Shown one piece after another: positions 13,601-23,394 of a stretch of 64,000 bases of DNA (positions are counted from its first letter, which is position 1; the number at the start of each line of letters is the position of its first letter). Source of the stretch: Liquidambar formosana (taxonomy: Eukaryota > Streptophyta > Magnoliopsida > Saxifragales > Altingiaceae); contig CM077828.1 of NCBI GenBank assembly GCA_039720395.1, forward strand, positions 18,512,264 to 18,576,263, given 5' to 3'. Position numbers and translations under genes: made by a program. The notes beneath the pieces were generated by a model. That model ran no database searches, was not told the DNA's origin, and worked only from the letters and a program-made list of their open reading frames with translations.

Positions 13601-16111
13601 TATGGTCTTGAATTCTATGCAGATTCATAATATGCAGGAACCCATCATCCATATCCCCCTCCCTGGGTGCCTGCGCAAGAAAGAAAAAAGATACTTGAAA
13701 ACATGCACGCTGTGCGCACATGCACACACGCGTGCTCAGTAGTGAAGCATCTTTGTGCTTATGATGTGATAAAGTTTCAAAAAGTAGTATTAGTTAGGAA
13801 TATAGATCCCTAATTTTGATGGTTGCTTATGAAATTCTGTGTTTTTGAAAACATTAAGATGATTCAAAAATGAAAATTAGGATTTATTGTTTTTGAATTG
13901 GGTTTCCACTTTTTGAACTTCAAATGTAGTTTTATTCAGAGATTAACTTAAATTATCAGCAAACATATGATTCCAAATGAGCACTAAAAGTGCTCCTTTT
14001 GTTTGTGTAAATTTTTTTCTATAAGAATGCTTTTGGATACACTTGCAATTAGACATAAATACTTCCCATCACTTAGAATGATAATTTTTAAGGGCTTCTT
14101 GGGTGGATCTTTAAGGGCTGACCGTTGGATTTTTAAACGCTGTTTTTTGCTTTGTGAGATTCTGGTTGGGTTAAAATTGGTTTGGCTTGGCAACAGTGCA
14201 ATCTCAACTCACCTGTTTTCAATCAGGTTAGAAAACCCAATCAAACTTGATCTATTTATTAGGGATCAACCGGAAACCTACTTGCCAACAAAAATCTATA
14301 GATAAAAAATTAAAATCAATGTTGAAGTTCATAAAAATTGGGTTGGTTTGAAATTAGTTCAGCCTGGGATCCTGAGTTGAATGCGACTAGTTAATAAGCA
14401 GGTTTGATTCAAATGGCACCAAAACCTGTTTATTTGGGTGGATTGGCAAATTTTAAGTTAGATTCTGTTACACCTAGGAAAAAAAGTGATGTTTTTTGCA
14501 TTAATGATTTCCCTAACCCTTCATTCTGTAAATTTATTTATTTATTTATTTATTTTTTCATTGAATACACAAGCAACCCAAGTAATAACATAAGAAATAT
14601 TACTAAGGATCGCCCACCAAGAGCGATAACAATTTAAGTCTTGACATCAATGTCCACCTTGGAACAAACTTTTAAGTTCTTATCACTTTTGTTGGTCAGT
14701 TCCATCTTGGAGAGCCAACTTTTCTATCCTCCAGGTAATTACAGTAGGGATCCTAGTCTTTTGTCTCAGACTCCTCTCTCAGACTGTGTTTCAAACTTTT
14801 AGTTGCTAGATCTCCGGTGGCTTGTTTCCTACTTTTTCTATCCTTGCATTCATTTACATTTGCAATGAAAGCAGTGTTTTGTACCTTAGGCCTACGGCCT
14901 ACCTTAGAAAATTTTGCTAAGATCATACCTATGCCCTTAGGTGACACGATGCAATCCTTTTATTATTAGTTACTGTGTGGCAATTGCGTTCACCTGGACG
15001 TGTTGGCGAGTGAGCTAAGAGTTCTTTGCAAAATGACATACATGCACATAACTTCAAGTAGGTGTTCAACTAGTAGAGAGAGTGGGCAACAACTAAATGG
15101 CATTCCTTCTGTAATGAAAAACATTGGAATACAGAATTGGCCTCTACTTCAGTAAGACACCATTGTCATTGCCTTTAATATGCTTCCAGGTGAAAAGTGT
15201 ATAGAATTAGTTCATTACCAAATGTCACAACGTAGTAATTTCCTCCTTGTTATTATGAGAGGAATGCTATCACTGCTTTTTTTTTTTGTTTTCCTTTTTT
15301 TCCCATCTTGTATCTTTTTTCCCCCCTTCTATTTTTGGTAAACTCATTCCCTATTTGTGGATTTGTATTAATCTGAGGCCAATGTTTCACTTAGATACAT
15401 GCTGTCTTTTTGTCTCATTAATGCAATGCTCTATGTTGTTTGACCATGGTGGCTTTCTTTTGACATTCTCTTTCATATTTCTGAACCTCACAGACAGTAG
15501 ATCTTGATTTTCCAAATACAACTGAAAGTTACAAACTCTATTCCCAGGTTTGTGAATGACCACAATATTCCTTATTGAAATGTTATGTCCCTTATACTGT
15601 GACTAAATGTTCTTATCTTGTGACAGAGGGCAATAGTGAGTGATATTAAGGAATGCGTGTGTCGAGCCCCGGATACCCCATATGATGGTTTGTGTTCCTT
15701 CATCTGTTAAATTGTTAGCTTCTTGTAAACTCATTAACAGTGTCTTAAACTATTTTAGTTGTCAGCACTGTGGTTTCCTTTTTACCTAATGTTCTTTATG
15801 CCCTCGCATTATTAATATTAATTATTATAGTTGCGAAAGCTGATTGGTGCCATTTGGGTTTTACTCCATGACCTCAAAATTCCTGAAAATCCGATGTCCT
15901 CTTTCAGTTGTGTTGTGAGTTTCCAATGTGCACCTATTTTGTTTAGAGTGCTAAAAGAAATGCCTCTGTTTATGTATCTTTGGTTTTGACTCCTCTCCAT
16001 TTGATAGGGTTAAATGGCTTATGTTTTGGCTTTTTGAGGTTATCTGCCCAAAATTAAATTCAAATGTCAATGTTTTTTCCAAATAAGTAACAGTAATTAT
16101 TTCATTGTCAC

Positions 16112-16201
<90 letters not shown>

Positions 16202-19200
16202 CCCTTCTTATGAGGCTAACCTCATGCAACTTTGCGTTAGGTCACCCTTCCTTTGAATTGTATTTTGCGAAACCAACTGTTGGATTAGATTTGCTTCATA
16301 TGAAGGTCATGCATGCCAAAATCAAATTGATCCAAGATTAAGAGTTGCTTCATCCATAAATGTCCAAAATGAATGATTGTCTTTGATTAAAAAATGTAAG
16401 TTTTAGATCAAATAGCAATATATATATGAGTTGTTTGTGTGATCTTGTGGTTGAGGGTGATTCTTATATGATTATCTTTTGGATGAAAGAAGGGCAAGTT
16501 GGAAGCATTGTTATGCAACGAGGAGATTTTGGACATTGCTAGATTTATTGGGTCTCCTTTTCTTGGATTTATAGATCGGCTAATGGGGAGGCATATTTCT
16601 TAGCTAAAAGAGGGTATACCACTTTGGAAGTCCTCATGGAAATTTTGTTATCTCCCTTGAGCTGGAGTTATGGGCTCTAGTGCTTTATAGTTCCTTCTTA
16701 TTTTTGTTGTTAGCCTCATGGTTTGTAAAGTACTTTCGTCCTTTTGTCCTTTCTCTTTGGTGTTTAGTACATTCTCTGTTTCTTTAGAATTTTTTTTTTT
16801 AAATTTTTAAAAAGGTCATTTCCCTTATCAGGATTGGATGTGCACATGGTTAATGGCTATCTACTAGAGTCATATTTTTATTGTAATCAACATTAAAACA
16901 TTCTGTTATGACTTACGATTGAGAGAAGAACTTCTTTAAACACATCTATAAAAGTAGTTTAAGATTAACAACCAGCCTATCAGGAAAAATTATTAGAACG
17001 ATACTGTATATTTGTATACATCCTGTATACTAGGCCATTGGCCTTTTTGGTTTTATTATACAATTACCTTCTATCAAGAAAAATAATTAGAATGTTACTC
17101 CTTGGCAATAATTAAACAGTTAACAATCTTGTTAATGCTTTCCAGATTAAGTCTCTTGTTATGTTAGTAGCATTTTTGGTGTCATTTTGACCTTCATTGA
17201 TTGGTTTTATTTTTAAAAGCTTGAAAAGCATTAACCATATAAAATGCATTTTGATACTATAACTTTTTTCTTTACAGAAAGTGCATATTCAAACATTCCG
17301 ATGACACCATATGAGCTTCCTGACGGCCAGTGAGTTTCTTGAAATTTTAAGGGTAAATTACATGAAACACCCCTAATGTTTGGCCCTTTTTCACATAACC
17401 CCCCTAAAGAAAAATTAGTTGGAATGTTCCCCCAATAGCTTACAAATTTAGCAATTAGTGCCAAAATTAATCACCGTTTGTGGAACTAATGGTGCTCACA
17501 TGATGTCTTTCCGTCTAATTCTATGAACAGCGATTAACGATGGCGCTTATTGCTAAATTTGTAAGATGTTTGGGGTGGACATTGGAACCATTTTTTCTTT
17601 AGGGGAGTTTCGGGAAAAAGGGCTGCCAGACATTAGGGGGGTTTCTTGTAATTTACCCAAATTTTAATTGCAAAGTTTCTATATGATAATCGGATTACAA
17701 TGTCTCTTATTAGCTTTGCCTCTTTCAATTGACTAGGTCTAGCTTCAATTATACATGAGGTACTTTTTGATATAATAACCTTGTAACTTATGTTCATCTG
17801 CTTTTGCTTTTTCATTATGCATGATACAGGACAATAGAAATTGGAGCTGATAGATTCAAGACTCCTGATGTTTTGTTCAATCCATCCTTGGTTCAGGTGG
17901 GCGGCTCACAAACTTGTAATGGAATTATATTTTCTTTGCAAATGTTTGAAAATATTGGGCACTTATCTTGGTTAAATCTGTTGTTCCATAAAAAAGCCTC
18001 CTGTGCGAAGAGATGGTGGATTGGTAGGCAATTTGATGATTGGTGTGCTAGGACGAGACTTGATGCTAGGACATCGGTTTAAATTCCATTGTCCTGAATT
18101 TGTGGATTTTAAAATATTGCTACCCTTTTTCTTTGTCACTGTATTTAAAGTTGCATGTGGCTGTCAGCCGTTCTGAGTTGGATCTTTCACTAAATAATTT
18201 CTCATATTCATTTGAATTGATCAGTACAATCGTGGAATGCAGCTTACTCTTTAACTTTTGATTTGTCTAGAGCTGCATCTTCTAATTTTGGGTCAATAAG
18301 AATCAATTGGATGAGTCTCATATAACCTTTTGCAGAATTGAAGCATAGATAAATCAATATTTAATTTTGTTACACTTATGAGTTAGGATTCCAACTTTCT
18401 CTTCAATTTCATTGCTGCATTTTTTATCTGTCATGTTTATATGTGAAACTAGCAAATGATTCTTAATGGTTGCAATTCCTAGTTAATTTGTTCAACTGAT
18501 CTATATTTTTGTGAATGGTTTTGTGCCCTCCTTTAGTTTAGTTTGTATTCATTTTTCAATTAATATCAGAATGTGTTCAAACAATAATTTTCGTTTTTGA
18601 TCTGAATCTCAGACAATTCCTGGTATGGAAAGTTTTGCAGAGGTTGCTTCTTCTGTTCGCGGTCTGCCACAAATGGTATGCTCCTAGTTCTTTGATTCCA
18701 CATGTTTTTACTTGCCTGCATTTGCTCTTTTATTATTTTTATGCCGTCTTCATCTTTTGATTGGTTTCTTTTCTTCTTCTTCTTCTTCCTTTTTTTTTTT
18801 TTTTTTTTTTCTTTCCTGAATTTATGCAGGTTATAGAGAGCATTAATAAGTGCGATGTGGACATTCGGAGAGAACTATTTAGCAGTATATTGGTAAATTC
18901 AGTATATTTCCCTTTTTCTTTTTTATCTCTAGTTTTGTTACAAATATTTCTTCTTGGGTCATTGAATTCATAGACAAATTTCTTCTGTTTTTACAACTAC
19001 ATTTTAAAAATTAAATTATAAATAAGTTTGGCATGTTTTCTAGATGAATTTACTAGCATCCTTGGTATTTACAGTCTTTATATTGAAATATGTATGCAGT
19101 CTTCCTAACATTTTTTCCCTGTGTGACAGCTTGATATGTTTTATAAACTAAAGCCTTTCAGTGAAACTTCTAATATTCTTCTCCTTCCAGTCACCATTTA

Positions 19201-21400
19201 TACTTACTGTTAGAATATTAGCAGCCATCTTGGCATGCCCTTAGCCTAGTATTTATCTTGCTTGCATGGGCAATGGAAACAAAATGATTGGTTATCGTTA
19301 CTACATTGGAGTCCACTACTGTGGGGATCAAGTGTTTTCTCCACAGCCTGGATGCAGTTGTTCGTGAAGTTTAAATGGAAAAGTATTATGATGCTGTTAT
19401 GTGTAGATCTATTGCACTTAGTCCCCTTGTTTGACCTTTAAATATGCTTCATGTCTTTAACTCCAGAGGACACCAAATGCACCAATTTTCATGGGAATTC
19501 TCATATGATTTTTCAACTGTGCGAAATTTGGATGTAATTCTATGGGCCAATATAAAACAATTGTTATAACACAACTGGAATTAAAATTTTCTTTATGTGC
19601 TTGACTTTGCAAACGTTCAATATTTATTCAAATGAAGTAACTCTCTGTGATTATAAATCATTGGATCTTTTGAAACTGATTTGGTTCCTTCGGTTTTCTC
19701 TTATATACAGCTTGCTGGTGGCACAGCATCAATGCAACAGTTGAAGGAACGTCTTGAGAAAGACTTGCTAGAGGTATGGTTTTTTACTGAAGCATTATTG
19801 ATGGCCTATTTTCATTCAAATCTTTGGTAACCTCATTTTTTATACTTCACTTCAATGACTTCAAAACCTTGTTTCAATGATCTCATCCATTATGGTCTGG
19901 TGCTAATGCATTTCATTTCTGTAGGACGTGCTTAGTAACTTTTAAATTATTAGTAGTGGTTTTTATGTAACTTACTATCCGCAGTCTGCAGTGATGCATC
20001 TTGGCTTTCAGTTTCTGAATTTACTTTCATAGAACTCTATCTCTCTCTCTCATATCAGTGGGACTATTAGAGGATAAAATAGAGAAAGCCTGAAAAGTTG
20101 AAACATTGTGAGGATTTAAATTTTTCAAGGAAGAACTCTTCTTTATGGAAATCTGTCTCATTTTCAATATATTATTAATTAGTTATGAATGTGGTTAGAA
20201 CTAGTTGGCATTGATTTTAAGGTTGACTCATTGTGATTTTAATTTAATAAAGGGAGGGGCTTCTGCAATTGAGGAGATAAATGTTTGTCACATTTTATCA
20301 ACTATATGAAATGTCATCTTGAATTTTATTTGCTTCTCAAATGTGTAGGAGTCTCCTCAAGCCGCTAGAGTTAAAGTTTTGGCAAGTGGAAATGCAACAG
20401 AAAGGAGATTCAGGTCAGAAATACAGTACTTAAGTCTCTTTCTCTCTCGTTCCGTGTGTGGAGTGCAGTTTTCAGAACCTTCACCCAGATTTTTCTTTGG
20501 TTATTTTCTTTGCATTAGTCCATTACAATATAAGCCAAATGGTTACCAACGAAGTGTACTTCAACAGTAATTAGTAATGATGTGACTCATTTTGATATAT
20601 GAATCCTATTGCATTTGAGGTTTTCCATGAGGAATACTTCGTCTTGCTTGGGAGGATGGGAATAGGACATCTCGCTTTTCCTGTAAAAAGTTGTTCTCAT
20701 CTTTAGATGGATCTCAATACGTACTTGTCAAGCATGGAGCATGATTAGTAAAATCATATCCATTTGTTCAAATACTGTGGTGGTAAATGTGGGGAATCAA
20801 TTAATTTCATGTCCGTCAATACGCCATCGAAACTGTTAATAGTCACAATTTTGCTTCGATTGTTTTGAGTAAGAACGAAGAAAATTATTTCTCTTGTAGT
20901 TAGACCTTCCAAGTTTAACCATTACATAAAACCTACTGTGCTTTTCTTAGTCTTTTGAGTTCGTATTTATTGTATATCATTGAAGTTTACAATTCTTTTT
21001 TGGAAAATATTGTTTGTATATATTAGATAAAATGTCTCTTCCTCTCACTAAATGTTGGCAATATGAATGCTTATGCAGTGTTTGGATAGGAGGGAGTATA
21101 TTGGCATCTCTTGGTTCATTTCAGCAAATGTGGTTCTCCAAGTCTGAGTAAGCTTCGTTTTTTTGCCCTGGTTCAATTGTATGATTGCAATAAACTATAT
21201 TAGGGTTTTGGAGGCATAGTTTTGATATTGAGTAAATATTATTCCAAGTATCCTCTCCCCCCCCCCCCCCCGCGGCCGCCGTGTGGGGGTGCGCTTTTCC
21301 CTGCTTTTTCCCTTCCTCTTAGTTGCTTCGTTGTCTCATATGTGCAAATGACAGGTATGAAGAGCATGGGGCTTCATACATTCAAAGAAAATGCCCTTAA
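1030..21400 (+). CDS. ARP4: Actin-related protein 4 (5'-partial, 18 exons)
   Basis: Nuclear actin-related protein, known in plants as a shared subunit of the SWR1, INO80 and NuA4 chromatin complexes. Exons by splice site and conserved protein: 1030-1206, 1305-1378, 4376-4456, 10009-10069, 10227-10276, 11568-11622, 12988-13065, 13170-13223, 15494-15547, 15627-15687, 17278-17329, 17830-17896, 18613-18675, 18830-18892, 19711-19773, 20349-20413, 21079-21147, 21355-21400. All phases agree, giving 1233 nt (410 codons plus TAA). Visible actin-fold signatures are [19 protein letters not shown] (phosphate loop 2), [46 protein letters not shown] (nucleotide site), [20 protein letters not shown] and the C-terminal QRKCP. 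An ARP4-specific acidic/Lys insert (VDDPTNVEK...KGKRKLY) follows the first visible splice. With the missing exon of about 35 codons it would match the roughly 440-residue plant family. Introns reach 5.5 kb because of transposons; all splice sites are GT-AG. Confidence 0.96.
2110..3357 (+). mobile_element. Degenerate LINE 3' part in an ARP4 intron
   Basis: Broken reading frames resemble the C-terminal part of plant L1-type reverse transcriptases. The post-RT segment [19 protein letters not shown]...[10 protein letters not shown] is followed by a zf-RVT-like motif ([19 protein letters not shown], about 2843-2905) and an [13 protein letters not shown] end. Several stops and frameshifts interrupt it. 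It ends in an A-rich tail near 3341-3357. It lies in sense orientation in the intron between exons 1305-1378 and 4376-4456. No clear target-site duplication was found, consistent with age. Confidence 0.8.
3358..4375 (+). other. Rest of the same ARP4 intron
   Basis: An A/C-rich, T-poor stretch at 3358-3540 directly follows the LINE tail and may be another retroposon fragment. The rest is AT-rich intron with no recognised gene. Confidence 0.4.
4585..4628. repeat. (TA)n(TGTA)n microsatellite
   Basis: Short TA run followed by tandem TGTA units in the ARP4 intron, about 130 bp downstream of exon 4376-4456. Confidence 0.9.
5042..6455. mobile_element. Non-autonomous hAT-like element with 8-bp TSD
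   Basis: The ends are imperfect inverted repeats: CAAGGACTTAAATATC on the left against CAGAGTCTTTAATATC as the reverse complement of the right (12 of 16 identical). Both continue into repeated 'ATCGATATATCG'-like sequence. The flanks share GTTGGGAG at 5034-5041 and 6456-6463, an 8-bp target-site duplication. CA...TG ends plus an 8-bp TSD fit the hAT superfamily. No transposase is recognisable. A SINE is nested inside (6147-6367). Confidence 0.65.
6147..6367 (+). mobile_element. tRNA-derived SINE nested in the hAT element
   Basis: A pol III-type internal promoter is visible: box A TAGCCCAGTTGG (6160-6171) and box B GGTTCAATTCC (6214-6224), followed by a roughly 130-bp body and an A-rich tail. 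The flanks ACCAAAGAAAAT (6135-6146) and ACCAATGAAAAT (6368-6379) form a 12-bp target-site duplication with one mismatch. Length (about 220 bp) and structure fit plant tRNA-SINEs. It is not a functional tRNA gene because no full cloverleaf or anticodon arm is present. Confidence 0.8.
6660..7100 (+). mobile_element. RNase H remnant of a retroelement
   Basis: Fragmentary coding sequence ends in [12 protein letters not shown] (about 6944-6976) and then, after a stop, FFPGDALPP. This resembles the C-terminal end of plant RNase H domains (RVT_3) attached to LINE-type reverse transcriptases. Stops and frameshifts abound. The same family recurs at 16440-16720. Poly-T and poly-G tracts precede it (6580-6613). 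Confidence 0.5.
7180..8200 (+). mobile_element. Possible LTR remnant interrupted by a MITE
   Basis: Excising the MITE at 7447-7938 joins 'CTATATAAGGGCTTGAGTTG' to 'TAAGCCCTAGAATTTAG...'. This gives a TATA-box promoter followed by a 'ATTGAATAAAGCAA' poly(A)-signal-like stretch, as in many plant copia LTRs. I did not find both LTR boundaries or a partner LTR, so this is inference from composition and layout. Confidence 0.35.
7447..7938. mobile_element. hAT-type MITE with perfect 8-bp TSD
   Basis: Terminal inverted repeats read CATGGTTCAAAGTCTC at the left and GAGACTTTGAACCATG at the right, a perfect 16-bp match. The direct flanks GTTGTAAG at 7439-7446 and 7939-7946 are an identical 8-bp target-site duplication. 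The 492-bp element encodes nothing recognisable. Perfect TSD and TIRs imply a fairly recent insertion in the ARP4 intron. Confidence 0.88.
7947..9239 (+). other. ARP4 intron with an unidentified short ORF
   Basis: AT-rich intron. One open stretch (about 8201-8365, 54 codons from [12 protein letters not shown] to the stop) has a plausible protein-like composition, but I do not recognise it. It may be transposon debris following the LTR-like segment. Confidence 0.35.
9240..9915 (+). mobile_element. 5'-truncated LINE, zf-RVT end
   Basis: An open frame at 9267-9641 encodes the C-terminal zinc-binding end of plant LINE reverse transcriptases: [19 protein letters not shown], then [20 protein letters not shown] and [10 protein letters not shown] at the stop. 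An A-rich tail lies at about 9898-9917. The upstream RT domain is absent, as usual for truncated L1 insertions. The next ARP4 exon starts about 90 bp downstream of the tail. Confidence 0.85.
10321..10821 (-). mobile_element. Short non-autonomous Helitron
   Basis: Read on the - strand it starts with TCTATACTACCTATAAAAGG and ends with the hairpin CACGTGCAATGCACGTG, eight bases, then CTAG. It sits between a 5' A and a 3' T. These are the Helitron hallmarks: 5' TC, 3' hairpin plus CTRR, A/T target. About 500 bp with no RepHel coding. A second copy of the 5' end (GGTAGTATAGAT on +) lies at 10845-10856 beyond an A tract. It occupies the intron between exons 10227-10276 and 11568-11622. Confidence 0.75.
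10857..15493 (+). other. ARP4 introns without recognised elements
   Basis: Outside exons 11568-11622, 12988-13065 and 13170-13223 these introns are AT-rich. They hold polypyrimidine runs, short homopolymers and a GCACACACGCG-type simple repeat near 13715. I see no coding or RNA gene and no clear terminal repeats. Confidence 0.5.
16118..16199. repeat. Compound (TA)n(GA)n microsatellite
   Basis: About 26 bp of TA repeat is directly followed by about 55 bp of GA repeat in the ARP4 intron between exons 15627-15687 and 17278-17329. A similar TA/GA array abuts CLPS1 exon 1 at 33301-33348. Confidence 0.95.
16440..16720 (+). mobile_element. RNase H remnant of a retroelement
   Basis: Translation gives [18 protein letters not shown] (about 16446) and, after a stop, [20 protein letters not shown] (about 16571-16630). 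This is the pattern of the RVT_3/RNase H domain of plant LINEs, including the conserved ANGEADFLAKRG-like C-terminal motif. Stops are present and the remaining coding parts are gone. It belongs to the same family as the fragment at 6660-7100. Confidence 0.6.
17351..17658. mobile_element. Mutator-like MITE with perfect 9-bp TSD
   Basis: The 308-bp element has long inverted ends, GGGTAAATTACATGAAACAC at the left and the complement GGTTTCTTGTAATTTACCC at the right, extending about 40 bp with few mismatches. Flanks AAATTTTAA at 17342-17350 and 17659-17667 are identical 9-bp direct repeats, typical of Mutator-like elements. The left TSD begins 12 bp after the end of ARP4 exon 17278-17329. Related end sequences recur at about 31793 and 32990. 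Confidence 0.87.
18775..18812. repeat. (TTC)n(T)n tract before an ARP4 acceptor
   Basis: A TTC microsatellite passes into about 22 T residues shortly upstream of the acceptor of exon 18830-18892. It serves as, or has expanded from, the polypyrimidine tract. Confidence 0.85.
18893..21078 (+). other. Late ARP4 introns
   Basis: Outside exons 19711-19773 and 20349-20413 this is AT-rich intron without recognised mobile-element ends, coding remnants or RNA genes. Confidence 0.5.
21247..21270. repeat. Poly-C tract in the last ARP4 intron
   Basis: A run of about 16 C residues (after a TCTCC lead) precedes GCGGCCGCC. It lies about 90 bp before the acceptor of the last exon and is one of several G/C homopolymers in the window. 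Confidence 0.85.
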
Positions 21401-23394
21401 CCTCCCACAACATGCTTTCCGAAGCAATGCAAAGACAATAGGTTGCTTGTATCACTGATGAGTAAGATTATGGGGCCTCTTGCAAGTCCATAGAATTAAG
21501 TGGCTCGTGTTCTGTAACTATTAAAACTGTGCTTGATGCCATAGAAGAAGCTTTCAGATCCTTAATATCCTTCTTCGCACTGACATTTCGAGGCTTGTAG
21601 AGGTCTCAAAGCACATGGCGGATATATATGCCGATGACAACCCATTGACTTAATGTACCATTATTTTCTTAATTTAAACTGCCTGTATGGCCAACCTTCA
21701 ATGTCCATCTAATTTGGTATGAACCATTTATTAGTGTTGGATACATGTTGTGACCTGCTTCAAACAATTGCAACCATGATTTACTCCCAATTCCAGAAAT
21801 TTCACTCCGTTGACTGCTGCCCTCTACAGAGATTAATTATCTCAATGCCTCCAACCACTTCAGGAAATTTAGCATCTATTTATATTGATGAATCGTGAAT
21901 AGCCTGCACTAATATCTTCTCTTACAATGGCTAAATTGCGAGCAGTGAGGGATCAAATTCAAAACAGATGTGATATGTGTTTTATTTTATGGGTAGTCAG
22001 TATACAGATGTGGTAGTTCATGCACTAAACGAGAACCCTATCAGAAACATGGCAACATTCAGGGTTCATGATATAATTAGCATTAGAATAATTCAGAAAT
22101 GGGTGACTAGGAAAGTCTTGGGAAGAATTTGGAGGAAAATGTATAGGGGTTTTTTTTTTTTTCACCAATAAAATAAAAATAGAAAAGAATAAAAGGATAG
22201 GCTTTTCTACTAAAATTATTTGGAATGATAAAGATAATTTGGATTACATAGCAAAGAAAAGTGGGGTTCTTCATTTTCCAAGGAACTTTAATTTTCTAAG
22301 GAACTAAAATAGTTAAGAATGTTAGTTCAAGGTTGCATCCTATTCAAATTATGTTTCTTACATCGTTCTTGAGTCCTCTAATCTAATGGTGTCATTCTGC
22401 AAAGGAGGTAATCACAACTTCAAAAATAAACATTGAGGTGGCCTTGTTGCCAGTTGCCACAGCCACTTTTGTTGTTTCCACAACTTCCCATGCGCAGCTG
22501 TCCAATAAGCTGCTTGGATTTGTGGTGGAAGTGACCAAACAACTCTAGTTAACTTCATTCCCTTGGAAGCCAAAAGTTAATTAATGAGTTTTGTTTAATT
22601 TCCCTCAATATCCTCTGCAAAATATAAATTACGCGTACATTGAAGGTAAAAAGAAATATATTTAGGGCAAAATTCGTATGCCAAAATAAAAATGGATAGG
22701 TATGAATGCATCTAATATAGTTTTCTAAAAGACTTTCCCCCTTAAAGGGAACTATTTTTATGGAATAGAGGGAGTATATACTTCCATCAAGAAGATATTT
22801 GGATGGGCCTATTTCCACACCCTTTTATGTTAAATTCCACATCCTTCTATGAGTAGAAATAGGAAAAAGTGTGTCAAAATAAGACAATGAGAGGTGTGGA
22901 TTTAGCAAGAAAAGGTGTGGAAATAGTCCTAATCTTTTTGAAAACACTGAAAAATATTATTTCTAATAAATAACAAAGCTGTGTATCCATATATCAATGC
23001 AGAATTCTGCACTGTTTACCCTTGGAGTGTACGACTGTACAGAAATGTGAATTTCAAAAATTTTATTTTAATTTTGGTTAGAATCTCTTTGGGCCGAAAC
23101 AAATATGCTAAAACTAAGCAAAATGCTTATCAGGTTCATAACTGACTATCCCTATTTATGCCAATCAAATGACTAATCACAAACAAATTACTATGCAGAG
23201 GGAGTGATCTCCATTTGAATGAATAACATGTAGCTATTTTCCATCTTATTCATCTTAGTTCAGCAAACATGGTGATCCAGATTGATACATATATATCGAC
23301 ATCCTCAATTTATGTACATATAGGCAGAATTCTAGGACTTAAACGCTCAAGTTTATCAGTTACCTGAACCATACATCTCTCAATAATACATAAT
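21401..23394. other. ARP4/CLPS1 convergent intergenic region
   Basis: It holds the ARP4 3' untranslated region after the TAA at 21398-21400 and, on the other strand, the CLPS1 3' untranslated region before 23395. I cannot place polyadenylation sites exactly. Apart from the MITE at 22806-22930, no gene or RNA is recognised. Confidence 0.6.
22806..22930. mobile_element. Short MITE, 'CTATTTCCACACC' family
   Basis: Inverted ends GGCCTATTTCCACACC and GGTGTGGAAATAGTCC enclose about 90 bp with a further internal inverted pair (ATTCCACA / TGTGGATT). A second, diverged member lies in CLPS1 intron 2 at 28689-28857. No clear target duplication was seen. Confidence 0.6.

Noticed and set aside
16105..16341. 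ORF with IYIYIY and RERERE repeats
   Set aside because: Translation of the TA/GA microsatellite.
21977..22171. Short ORF downstream of ARP4
   Set aside because: No family resemblance, no splice context, ends in a poly-T run.
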